Shown here: positions 24,701-37,900 of the stretch, in pieces
Layout: each line of letters starts with the position of its first letter
Position numbering within the stretch: position 1 is the first letter of the stretch
Source of the DNA: Nilaparvata lugens
Taxonomy: Eukaryota > Arthropoda > Insecta > Hemiptera > Delphacidae
DNA: 64,000 bases
Assembly (NCBI RefSeq): GCF_014356525.2
Contig: NC_052507.1
Location: 6,023,561-6,087,560 of the forward strand
Reading direction: 5' to 3'
Notes under the pieces: generated by a model
Database searches by the model: none
What the model was told of the DNA's origin: nothing
The model's input: only the letters and a program-made list of their open reading frames with translations
Program-made: the position numbers and the translations under genes

Positions 24701-27700
24701 TACCATGGGATATCTACTTACTCTATTCTCTATGCTGGAACATAATACTAAAGTGTCACTTTTTCGCTCTCGGGAGGAAAAAACAGGAAAACTCCCTAGA
24801 GCGTAAAAGTGACTCAATTTAAATAACATGGGAAGAATCTCTATTTTAAAAACGTACATTTGAAAAAGGTTAGAAGGTCTAAGCTCAGATGAGGAAGCAT
24901 ATAGAGTAGTCATTAAACCAACTAAATTCAATACCTCAACCAGACATTTTTTTGATCAATATATGAAATTTATGTTTTGTATGCTAAAATTATTACAAAC
25001 TTTAGATCACTATACTAAAAAATGTATAAATTTGTTTCTATTCCAAGTTATTCAAAATACCAGTCAAGAAATATTCCTCATTAACTAATCAAATTTGAAA
25101 CGGGAACTTCATCATAGCTGTAGTTGTGGCGGCCATTGTTGTTACAAATTTTGCCGACAGCTAGCGCATAGCGCTGTCGGCGGAGAACTGTGATTACAAG
25201 CCCGTCCAGCTGTTTACTTTTTAGATTATGTTGTAACACATTGTTTGGTTACACACGTTTTTAAAAATTATTTTATTTGCAGTTTTTATAAAAATGTAGG
25301 TGGAGGGAAAATGTTGTGTATATCACGAGTGAAAATGGTTTTTCTCCCACAGGAAAATTGTTGCTTCAAACTTTTCTCTCAGGGAGAAAACAGTATTTTT
25401 CACTATAGATTTTATACAAATAACTATTATTCACACACTTTTTTCTATGTATTTAAACACGACATGCAGTCAAATAAATGTCGTTTAAATACATAGCAAA
25501 AAGTGTGTTAATACATCGCAGCTCGTAATAGATCAAGAAACCATCATTTTTATTTTTATTCATTAATGATACATTCTATTACGTTTATCGTATTCGTTTT
25601 TGATGACATAGTAGTCCAATTTTGTGTGAAGAAGAATTTTGTGTGTCAAAAATAGTGTGAGAAGATATCCCATGGTATAGGTCTTTTATGTTCCAAATTT
25701 CAAGCCGATTTCTAACTTCTTCTTCTTTAGCACTACAGCCCAATATGAGCTTTGGCCGCCTCCACTACAGCTCTCCACGTTTGTCGGTCTCAGTCATTTG
25801 TCTCCATCCTCTACATCCCATTTCTTGGAGATCGTCTCTCACTTCATCCTCCCACCTTCTTCACGGTCTCGTCCTTCTGGAATTTAGCCTCTCCTTGAAT
25901 ATTATTTTAGGCATTCTGTTCTCATTCATTCTACAGATATGTCTAAACCACACAAGCCGCTGCGCCTTTATAAATTTTACAATATTTCGGCCTTTTATCA
26001 ATGCCTCGAGCTCTGAATTGGTTCTTCTCCACAACTCCTCTCCTTCTTCAACTGGACCATAGATCTTTCTTAGAATCTTCCTTTCAAAACCACCTAGATG
26101 GTTTTTGTCTTCTTTTGTTAACGGCCAGGATTCACAGCCGTACGCAACAACAGGTTGAATTAGGCTAGCATACAGGGTGATTCTTAATTATGGTAAAACA
26201 ATTTTTTGTGGTGTAATGTACTACCGGAACATAAGAATAAATTTTATTTAAATTTAGTTTACACAGCTTACATGTTATGTGTTTCTTTCACATATTCTTT
26301 CACACATTCTTTTCAGAATTAAATTCTTTACAATTTTTATTTCGAAAAATTATTTGTTTACTGGTCATTAAAGAAAGTTATTGGGCATCAGACGTAGAAG
26401 TCTGTGTTTTTCTACTTAGATTTTTTGCATATTTCAACTTTTTTCTCAAAAACTACTCACACTACAGCTTCCAGACTAGTTTTATTGAATTTTTCAGATA
26501 TTTTTCCATAGGAATTCACCATAAGTTTTTCAAAAACTAGTCCCCAAACAATTCAGCATCGGTGTATTTCACCAGAGGAACTGAATTCCGGGCGAAATCT
26601 TTTACCCTGTATAGCTCGCTGATGAAGCGTTTATGGATATATGTTTATAAGAACTTTTTTTCTTATTTTTACCTCTACTATCACGTATTAAATTATTTTA
26701 CCATAATTAAGAATCACTCTGTATATTCTAAGTTTTGTAAAACTTAATATGAGTCTGTTCTTCAAAAGTTTCAAGTTACTAAAGTATGCTCTACTCCCAG
26801 CCAATATTCTTTGCTTTGTGCTTTTGCTATAGCCGATTTCTGACTATTTTTTATTAGTCTATTAGTTTTTGGTCGTGTGGTGGTGTGAGAACGGCACAGT
26901 ATGAGGTATCAAGGAACCATAATCTTTAACTGAGTGCTATTCGAACTAAATTTGTTATGAAATTATAAATGTTTTGTGTAATATGTACTGTATTTTTATT
27001 CCACAAACATTTACAATACTATATGGAATTCTAGCTTGGGGAGGGGCTTCCTCCTCAGTCATTGAGCCTCTCGCAGTCACCCAAAGATCAATTATAAAAA
27101 CAATTTTAAAGAGAGACTTTAGATACCCAACAATACAATTGTTTATCAAATTTCCCGTACTGAATGTTAGACAACTTTTTATTAAATCCTTGTTGATCCA
27201 CATCAAAAAATACAAAACTGAACTTCTGGGAGAAACAGTTAACCATAGCTACTCAACTCGCCACAGATCCAATTACAGCTTTGAGATACCTCAACTGACT
27301 CACGGCTCTGAATTGACAAATCCTTCATACCTGGCCCATATCTTGTACAGAAATGTGCCAGGGGTGATTAGGGAAGCAGAGGCATTTAGTTTGGTAGTGT
27401 TTAGGAAGAGGGTGGACAGGTGGCTGTACCAGATTGGTTGGAAAGCTTCAGAAGAACTCCAATCTCGTTATGCTTGGTGACCAACACGACTTCAACGTTT
27501 CCAGACAATTGATTGGTATTTATTTTATCATTGATATAACCGATTTGACTGTTTTGCCTTTCTGGTTTATGCTTTTTTTTTCATTCTCTCTTCTGAGAAT
27601 TTCTGGAATCCCTGCCACTGCGGTCTTCAAAAAAATATTGTTTTTTCTTCTTTATTTATTCTTTTAATCAATCAAGGTATTAAGTATATTTATTTCTACA

Positions 27701-28910
27701 TACTCATTCTTAAATATACATCAGCACAATATATTATCTATTTTATAATCAGGATATTAATAATACATCCATAATATAAGTGTATTCTCTATTATTTACT
27801 TCTATGAGCAGATTAAACTTATTATGTATAAAGTGGAACTCCCCCCCTACACACAGATGGATAGTCTAGTAGGGGGATTCCAAAATATGTTGTATATTGT
27901 ATTTCTTATTCGTGTATTATGTTTTTTGGAAATAAACTGAATTGAATTTAATTTAATTTAATAAAGTGATTGTTTTGCAGCACCTGCGTGTTCTGTCTTG
28001 TGCGGCGAAGAACAACAAGATGTATGTAGCTGTCAATATGGACGAGAAAATCACGTGTGAATCGGACATGCAGGGCTGTCCCAAAGATCACCTCATATTT
28101 TTCAACACCAACATTGTATTCGACAGGAATGGAACAATCATAGCCAAGTGAGTGAATGTATAGACAATAATAAATTCGAGATATAATTGATCATTATCGT
28201 AGAGAAAATATAGCATAACAAGATATCCAATTGTGCAGGTCATTTATGTTCCAGATTTCAAGCCGATTTTTGTTATCGTTTTGTAATCTCAAGCCGATTA
28301 CTGTCGACTACTATCGATTATTACTGATTTGGCGGGGCGAGAGTGTAAGAACGGCACAGTATGAGAGACTACCAGCGTCAATAAGCTTACTATACTATAC
28401 CATACTATACTTTCTATACTTGCTACTATGCTTACTGTACTTGTACCTTCAACTTGAGTGAACAGTAAAAATATGGAACATAAACGCTCTGTACAATGAG
28501 ATATCTTCCTATGTTATATTTTCTCTATGTCACTATTAACAATCAACGATCAATATAATTGATCAAGAAATAACATTCATCAGGCACACCAGGATAAATA
28601 GTTTATTAATGAATTATGAATAATATTTTTTCAGTCAAATATCAGTTGAATAATGAGGTAATAAGAATTTATTACATTATTTGGAGCTCTCAATTGACAG
28701 TTAGAGGAACTGGCCTAAAGCAGTCATCCTTCCAAAATGAGTACCGAAACAACGTTTCTCTTCTAATCTCAACGTTTTTTACTTTCCTTGCCCTATTACC
28801 ATAGGTAAGGAAAGTATTGCTTTCCAAAAAAAATTAAGGTACCACAATTTGTAAATTTCTATACGTTTCGAGGTCCCCTGAGTCCAAAAAGTGGTTTTTG
28901 GGTATTGGTC

Positions 28911-28966
<56 letters not shown>

Positions 28967-31900
28967 ACTGTATGTGCGTCTGTGTACACGATATCTCATC
29001 TCCCAATTAACGGAATGACTTGAAATTTGGAACTTAAAGTCATTCCCCTATAAGTATCCGACACGAACAATTTCGATCAAATGCAATTCAAGATGGCGGC
29101 TAAAATGGCGAAAATGTTGTCAAAAACAGGGTTTTTCGCAATTTTCTCAAAAATGGCTCCAACGATTTTGATCAAATTCATACCTAAAATAGTCATTGTT
29201 AAGCTGTATCAACTGCCACAAGTCTCATATCTGTAAAAATTTCAGGAGCTCCGCCCCATCTTTGCAAAGTTTGATTTTAGATTCCCAATTATCAGGCTTC
29301 AGATACAATTCAAACAAAAAAAATGAGTGGAAAAGATCCAGCATGAGAATCTCTACAATTAATGTTCAGTAACATTTTCACCTAAAATTAAAAATAAGCT
29401 CGAAATTCGAGAAAATGTTATTATTTCAACTGCAAACTGTTGGCAACTGTTGATTCCATTTAATCATTCACTATGAAGAGATAGCAGATCTCGTGTGTCT
29501 CCAGCGTTATAGTCCTGTCACCAGCTGGCTTAGATTTTTGAATAGTAGACTTGAGATGCGCGGGAACACTAGCGTCAGGTGATAAATTTTCATAACGGCA
29601 AGGAAAGTTGTGTGAGTGCGCCACACCAGATTTTTATATATTGAGGTCCACGTTATAATGGCAGTATTTCAATGGTTATGCTATCCATCCATATTCATTA
29701 TTCGACAAAGCTGATAGCACTATCCTTTTCTTCCTCCGCATCGTTTTTCAACAATGTGGAAATATGTGGATCAACAAAATATTTAATCCCAATTATGAAA
29801 ATGTATTATTTTGAAAATATTTTTCTTGACGAATAAAATATAATTAATTATTTCAAACAAGAATGGACCGTTAATATTGCATAATTGAATAGAAAGATTA
29901 AGAAATTGTCAAAAACCACAGATTTATTGATAGTTAGAAAGACCGGTTTCGGTTGTTACACCATTGTCAATCTCTGATAAACTGTGTAACAACCGAAACC
30001 GGTTTTTCCAACTATCAATAAATCAGTGTTTATCAATACTGACACCAGTGACATCAGAGTTTGACAATAGTGTAACAACCGAAACCGGTCTTTCTAACTA
30101 TCAATAAATCTGTGGTTTTTGACAATTTCTTAGTCTTTCTATTCAATATGAATAATTACCACAATATCAACTTCTCAACTACACAAAAAGTGAAAATATT
30201 GCATCAGATATACCGTCATCAGTTATCATCTATAGAAGGCAGTTGCAAGGCAGAGAGTCGGCAACGCTGTTGTCCTATCTTTTTCCACTGCCATTAAAAC
30301 GCGGACCTCACTATAGATAAATAGATATAGATTTATTTGGATAGATGTCTTTATTAATCACACTTCAAACATAGCCACCTCTAATACAAGGCCGCGGCCT
30401 ACGATATTGCAACGTCGCAGTGTAGGCCTAGAATCTAATACATGATTGGTGAAAAAGATCAGCTGGTATTTTTTTTAATCTTTTTCACCAATCATGTATT
30501 AGATTCTAGGCCTACACTGCGACGTTGCAATATCGTAGGCCGCGGCCTTGTATTAGAGGTGGCTATGCTTCAAATCATTGCAAGTGTTGTGGGCAAAGTT
30601 GAGGCAGCAATAGAGGATATTTCATAACTTGCTTTATGTTACTGTTGAATTTTGACTATGTATTTGACCTTGAAAATATCATTTGTTTAATGTGGATATT
30701 TTATTTTACAGGTACCGAAAATTCAACTTGTTCAAGGAACCGGAATTCAACTCAACAATTTTCCCAATCTATGCAGTGTTCAAGACGGACTTTGGAGCCA
30801 CTTTTGGGATGTTTATATGTTTTGATATATTATTTGCTCAGCCAGCCGAAGTCATAGTATCAAAGTATAAAGTCACCGATATTCTCTATTCAACTGCTTG
30901 GTTCTCAGAGTTGCCCTTCCTTACAGGTAATTATTTCATTACTTTTTTCATTAAACCTAATCCTTCATTATTTTATCGACTCAAAATCTTAAAATTAATC
31001 TCATCAATGTTGAAAATATAGTTATTTGTATATCTAGAGTGAAAAGTACGACTTTTTCTCCCTGTGGGAAAAAGTTTGAAGCCCGAGGCGAAGCCGAGGG
31101 CAGCAATTTTCCTGAGGGAGAAATAGTTATTTGTGCATCTAGGGACTAAAGTGCAACTTTTTCTCCCTGAGGGAAAGCCGAGGGCGACAATTTCCCTGAG
31201 GGAGAATAAGTACTTTAGTCCCGTGATGCACACAACATTTTTCCTCCACCTACACCAATACCTATAACAATGAATAATTTTACTACATCTTGCCGTCGTC
31301 GACTGCGGAAAAGTTCGCATAAACGAAAACGTACCTTTAGATGAACGCTCTCGTAGAGATGCCGATGACGTTAGAGGTGTGTACTTTTTCATATCCACCA
31401 ACGGTTGAACATAACCTAACAATCGAAATAGAGCTACTTATTTCCTAGAGCTAAAATATTCCAAAGATCGAAATAGAGCTCTTTTACTTTTCCTCTACCG
31501 ACCACGACAGTGTTGCCACATTCCTCATTCTTCAATCGCGGCGTTGTCGGACTTCTTCCCATGTTAATCTTATGGGTTTATTTTTACTCCCTTGGGAGTA
31601 AAAGTGATCACTTTTCCCGCTGGGAATTATTTTTAGTCCCATGGGAGGAAAAGTAGTACTTTAGTATTCGATTCCAGGGTGTAAAATGAGACTTTTGATA
31701 GTAGGTGGAGGAAAAAGTATTTTTCGCTCGTGATGTACACAACATTTTTCCTCCATCTACATTTTTTTTATAGACACTGCAAATAAAATCATTCTAATAA
31801 CTTACATATTGGTGACAATGATTCCTAACAACATCACTTAAATCTAAAACCTAAAAACCGGTCGTCTGATTGGGACTGCCGATTGCGCTATCTATCGGCA

Positions 31901-34900
31901 AAAGTTGTAACAATTATATCAGCTGAGCAGCTACCTAAAATGGCTGACTCCAGATCACGCGGTTCAGATTTGAATTGCAGATCAAAAATATTTGTTGGCT
32001 GGTATTTTGAATAGAATAAAATATTTTAAAAATTGTATAAATTTCTATCGTCTACTAAATTAAGAATATAATAATTATCATACAAACATATATTTCATGA
32101 GTTGATCAAATTTCTGGTGGAGGAAAAATAGTTTATTATTCTATTGGGTTGGGCAGGGAGGTATGGATGATTTGAAATAACAGTTACACACTCATTTTTA
32201 AACGACACTCAATATTTTTTTTTTAGTGTATACCTTTGATGTTGCCATTATTTGTATGTTTATTTATTTATTCATATACAAATACAATTAAGGTAAAAAC
32301 AACATGCATTCGCCCAAAACTGCTCTAAACCTTAATTTGGAATACACACTATAAAAATTGAAGAGGAAAAAATTAAAACATTGATTATGTACGAAAAATA
32401 CCATCTGTTAAATGTTGTCCGTTTTTGTCCATACACTCCTGTAGATGTTGTGAGAAGTTGTCCATACTCCTCTGAAGCATAGCACGTGGTACACTCAAAT
32501 TTCCCGTGTTATTTTTCCACTCAGGGCTTCAAGGGTTTGTGGTTTGTTTATGTATCAATCAATCAATCAATCATTTATTTCTTTCCAAAACATACATGAA
32601 AATGTACATGAAAAAGTCAAAAACTAAAAACTAACTTAAAGCTAAAAAGGAAAAAGGAAATTAGTGACTGTATAAAATTCATTTTTGACGTGACAACGTC
32701 TTATAAATTGGTTTGCCGGGAGACACTTCAAGAAACTGCGTTACGTTCCCACGTTATGCGCTCACAATGAGAGCGAGTGAGAGCGTTCGTTTCGGTTCAC
32801 GGTCGTCTGGAAAAAGCACGAATAGGAGCAGTGGCGAGCAACGCTCGCAGCAGCTAGCCCAGCAACCCGAAGCATTCACCTGGAGAGAGAGTGAACCTGC
32901 GCAGGTGCCGCAAGCAATCTCCTGCGACTGCGCCACTAATTCAAAATGTCAAGTCAATGGTTGTCTCTCTCGCTCTTAGGTGGGCGCGGGCTAACCATGC
33001 CCGAGTGGAAGGGACGCGTGCCTCTCACTCACTCCCATTGTGAGTTATTATTTCATCCTTCTTCCTACTATACGAATCAATATTCACATTAAAATTATTT
33101 TACCACTCAAAGTCGTTGTCACGTAAAACTTTCGCCCGTATACCGACTTTACAGGCAACCATGCAATTTTTTACAGTTAACTCGTTTATACTGTAGCATG
33201 CTAAATCCATCAAATATGCTCTCAGCAATTCCTTAAATTTTGATCTATCAGGTTCATGTCTTATGCAACCTGGGAGACAACCAATAAATTTTATTCCCAT
33301 GTACGTTGGACTTTGTTTATATTTTTCCTTATTGTGTTTCTTAATTGTAAAATTATTTTTATTTCTTGTGTTGTAATTATGTATATCTACTTACCGTGGG
33401 AATCTAGATTCGTTCGTTTTTATATATAATATTGTCCTATAAATGTACAGGCTGTACACCGTCATGAACTTTAACTTACTGAAGAATGGCTTGCATGATT
33501 GCTCTCTATTAAGATTTAGAATTATTCTTATTGCTTCTTTTTGTAATAGGAGTATTTTATTCAAGTTTGAGATGCTTGTTCCTCCATATATTTCAATTCC
33601 ATATGAAATGTGGGAGTGAATCATTGCAAAGTACACTGCTTTTAACGTTTCTAAGTTGGAAATTTTTGCTAGTCGTCTCAGCACTATACACGTGTTTTTA
33701 GGTAGCCCCATTAACAATAGTCATAAGGTGATCTAGGAGGCCCTCCACATCTCCACGCAACAAAATGAGGCGTCCAGGGAAGGCCTGCTTTAGAAATTCC
33801 ATAGCTGCTCTCGATGTATGGCATGTCGCCCCATCTTGTTGAAACCATACAATATTGATACGTCGTCTTCTCAATTGTAACAAAAAAATTCACGCAGCAT
33901 AGTTAGGTAACGATCCATATTGACAGTGACGGATCGACCGTTTTATCGAACCAGTAATTAGGCCAATTTTATTGGGCTACCTAAAAGCGCATGTATACAT
34001 GAACAAACCACAAACCCTTGAAGCCCCGAGGGGAACAATGACACTGGAAATTCGAGCGGTACCACATGCAATGCTTCAGAGGAGTACGGACAACTTCTCT
34101 CAACGTCTACAGGAGTTTATGGACAAAAATGAACAGCATTTAATAGATTCTATTTTGCGTGCATGATCAATGTTTTACATTTTCCCCTTCAATTTTTATA
34201 ATGGCAACATCCAAGGTACACACTATAAATAGTTATTTGTGCAACTAGTGCGCAAAGTAACAGTTTGCTGCACCGAAAGAAACGTTTACGCCCGAGCCGT
34301 AGGCGAGGGCGGAATGGTTTCTTGAGTGCAGCAGAGGAACTTTGCGCACGTATTTCACATTAAATTTTTCCTACAGTTACCATTGAATATGAAAAGTGGG
34401 TAATTATGGGTAAAATTCCCTGAAATGTTTTTCTGTGTAATTTTATTATTAGTAAAAACCTCAATTTATTCAAAATTGAATAATAATAATTGCATTATAA
34501 TGATTAGTAATTCAATTGAAAATTTATCTGACTGCTTGAAGGGGGTTTATGTTATGTAAGCATTGAAATTACTATAATCAAGGCACATAATGGCAAGGCA
34601 ACGCTGTTCTCCACTGCCATTATAACGTGGGCCTCACTATGAGTATTACCAACTTGATTTTGATTTTCCTGCACTGGTGCTCCATATAACCTACTAACTA
34701 TTTTGCTTTGTCATGCTGCAAATCTGGAGTACGCAAAGTGCTCACTTTGCGCACTAGTGCGGAAAAGTGATTCTTTGCGGCCTGCAATCAGTGCAGAAAT
34801 GGTCACTTTTCAAGGTATTTGTTGGAAAAATAAATTTTGAGTTTCTTTTAGAAATAATTGTGTAACTGTTGTTTCAAATCATTCATACCTCCTGCCCAAC

Positions 34901-37900
34901 TCTGTATTAACGGATGTAGTCGTGATGACTGTAGTGTATAGCCAACATCAGCTCAGCCTGGATCTGGTGTCACAGTTTTCAGGTCAACTGATCAATTCCG
35001 TTGAATAAAAACGTTGGACATTTTATTAGACTAAGTGTGTGATCACATTGAATGCGTCTAGGTGCAAGTGCAGATTCATGCATAAGCCGAAAAACAAAAT
35101 TTGAAAAGCGCCATTGAACAAAGCGACTTTGTGACTTGTATGTAGCTGCTCACACTGAACGCAACCAGGAAGTGCAAGCGTTCAGTGTGAATGTTCCTAT
35201 TGCTCTTTCCAGATGTTGTTTCCCATCTGCACGCTTGGTTATCATAACCAAGCTTGCACTTGCACATTTACGCATTCAATGTGATCTCACCCTAAATTTG
35301 CGAATATAAGAAGTTTTTTAGGATAGCTCCTGTTTTTTCATTCAGCTATTGTGTTTCAATGTATGAATAAATGAATTAATTAGAATTTGTCAAAATAAAA
35401 TAGAATAAATTGAATTTTATGAATAAAATAGCTTTTGAAAGAATAAGGCTAGGCGCACACCAGTTAGTCAAGACAAGACAAGACATGATCTGACACGTTT
35501 AGTCACAATACTTCACATAGCTGCTTGTGACGAAACTCACACTGATTAGTCATTGCAATTAGACATGTCTTCATAAGCAACTATGTGAAGTATTATGACT
35601 GAACGTGTCTGATCATGTCTTGTCTTGTCTTGACTAACTGGTGTGCGCCCAGCCTAGAATACCACTATGTTTGTTTCAAATTAATTTACATTACAGAACC
35701 AGGTTTCATGGCAACACTTGCCACATCTTCAGCTGAAATACCACAACACCTCTCACCATACAATCAAATTACTAAATAGGACTCGTTGAATTTTTTTTAT
35801 TATTGCAATCTAGTCTAAAAAGACTAATGATTTTTTTTCCTAATATAATAATGGGGTAGTTCTCACCAGGACTACTACTTCTAGCAACTAACTTGGAATT
35901 AACAAAATATAAAATAGTAATACAGGGTCTGTATAATAAGTAACCGGACTAAGCATGCCCCATGCTGTCAAAGTGTCTGCTAACCGGTATTTGGTGCTGT
36001 AGTGGGTTGAGGGGTCTAGGGAAAGGGAACCGGGCTGCAGACGTTGCCTACAAGCGCTTGGAGAGACAGCATCGAGCGAGAGCGGAGTGCGTGTTCAGGT
36101 ACCTCGTCGGAGTGAAAATGAAGCGTACGATCGAGCAACGCTTTAGCATCAAATTTGGTGTTAAACTCAAGAAAACGGCCACGGAAACTCTTCAAGTGAT
36201 TCAAGAGACTCACGGTTAGGATGCTTTGTCCAGATGATGTCCAGAATTTCCGGGAGGGCCGCGATGACGTCCATGATAAACAGCGCGTCGTCCTCCATCA
36301 ACGAGTCACAAATGTGCAAAAAGTGTGTGATGTGTTGAACAGTGATCGTCGTCTGAGCATTCGGGCTATCGCAGATGAGGTCACAATTAATAAGATGACC
36401 GTTACAACATTATTAACAACGATCTGGGCATGAGGAAGATCTGCGCGAAGCTGGTACCCAAACACCTGACTCATGAGCAAAAGGATCGTCGTGTTGCTGT
36501 CGCTTCGGAAATCCTTGATTGACTGCAAACAGTGCCAGAGTTTTTCAACCACGTTATTACAGGAGACGAGACGTGGGTTTTTGAATATGATCCTGAGACG
36601 AAGTGGCAGAGTTCGGAGTGGCACACACCGGCGTCACCACGACCGAAAAAGCGCGCATGAGCAAATCGAAGGTGAAGTCGATGCTCATTGCTTTCTTTGA
36701 CGTGAAAGGCATTGTTCACAAAGAGTTTGTGCGGCCCGGCCAAACTGTAAGCAGCCAGTACTACAGAGAGGTGCTCCGTCGACTAACCGCCCGGGTTCAT
36801 CGAGTCCGTCCGGGGATTGCCGATTCGTGGATCCTCCATCACGACAATGCTCCGTCGCACACCTGCCTGCTCGTCACCGAGCAGTTGGCCAAACAGTCAA
36901 GGGTAACGTTGCCACATCCTCCTTACAGCCCGGATATGGCACCACCGGACTTCTTTTTGTTCCCCAAAATCAAGAGACAACTTGAGGGGACACGGTTCGG
37001 GACTCTGGAAAACGTTCAACGTGGTACGACGAGGGCTCTAGACAGCATTGAGGTTGCCGACTTCCAGGGAGCGTTCAGGGATTGGAAAATCCGGCATCAG
37101 CGTGTTATCGACTCCAATAGGGACTACTTTGAAGATATCTAATGAAAAATTGTACATATTTTGCCAATAAAAAATTTCCTAGGTCAGTCCGGTCACTTAT
37201 TATACGGACTCTGTATATAAATAAGCTATCATGTATTATAATATACACATTAACACTATCAACACACTATGATGTTGATGGTGTTAGTGTTCTTTGTAGC
37301 TTTAAATTTTTCAAGCTTTTCCATATTTTTTAATTTATAAATGTTGTAGTGGAGTACTTATTATTTTATATTTATAATTAACCCAAATTTCAACTGTTTA
37401 TTATATTTGGAAGGTAAATTTTTGTAAAATATTATAAGAAGTGATACAATGACCTTATTCAGAGCTGCTCATCAACTATCTAAATTCGGGGGAGAAATAG
37501 TTTTGGATTAATTCTGTTGTTTCTCTCCCAATAATTGTTTTGATTTTGTGAATGTGTAAATGAAATAAATAAATTAACACAGCTCTGCTTTTGACATCTT
37601 CACTCCAAGAATTGAAATTCGTTGCAATAGTTTAAATTGAATTTATTTTTTCTCTTGCAGCGGTACAAACCCAAGCCGGTTACAGCTACTCTATGAACGT
37701 GAACCTGCTTGCATCCGGCTACAACCGTCCTGACCTGTACAGTGGTGGAAGTGGAATCTATGCGGGTGAGGATGGCCCCGTGGTCACCACAATGCCTGCC
37801 TTCCGAACCACCCGTCTGCTAGTCGGCGAGCTCACCATCTACGGCACGGGACGCAAACGGCCCGTCTGCGAATACGCCGACAGTTGTCCGCTCTCCAAGG

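Larger units (their letters stand above)
32226..34223 (-). mobile_element. Tc1/mariner-type element, inverted-duplicated ends, split by a LINE
   Basis: Inverted ends GTGTATACCTTTGATGTTGC (left) and the near-complement (right), each flanked by TA at 32224-32225 and 34224-34225. Both ends carry the 3' end of the same transposase gene pointing outward: minus-strand at 32395-32560 and plus-strand at 33965-34166. The minus-strand arm continues at 33704-33960 with the catalytic-domain remnant. In between, 32564-33703 is a LINE insertion. Just outside, 32155-32200 and 34858-34905 are also inverse copies (GGGCAGGGAGGTATGGATGA type), so the element may have inserted into, or be part of, a larger inverted structure. 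Confidence 0.75.
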
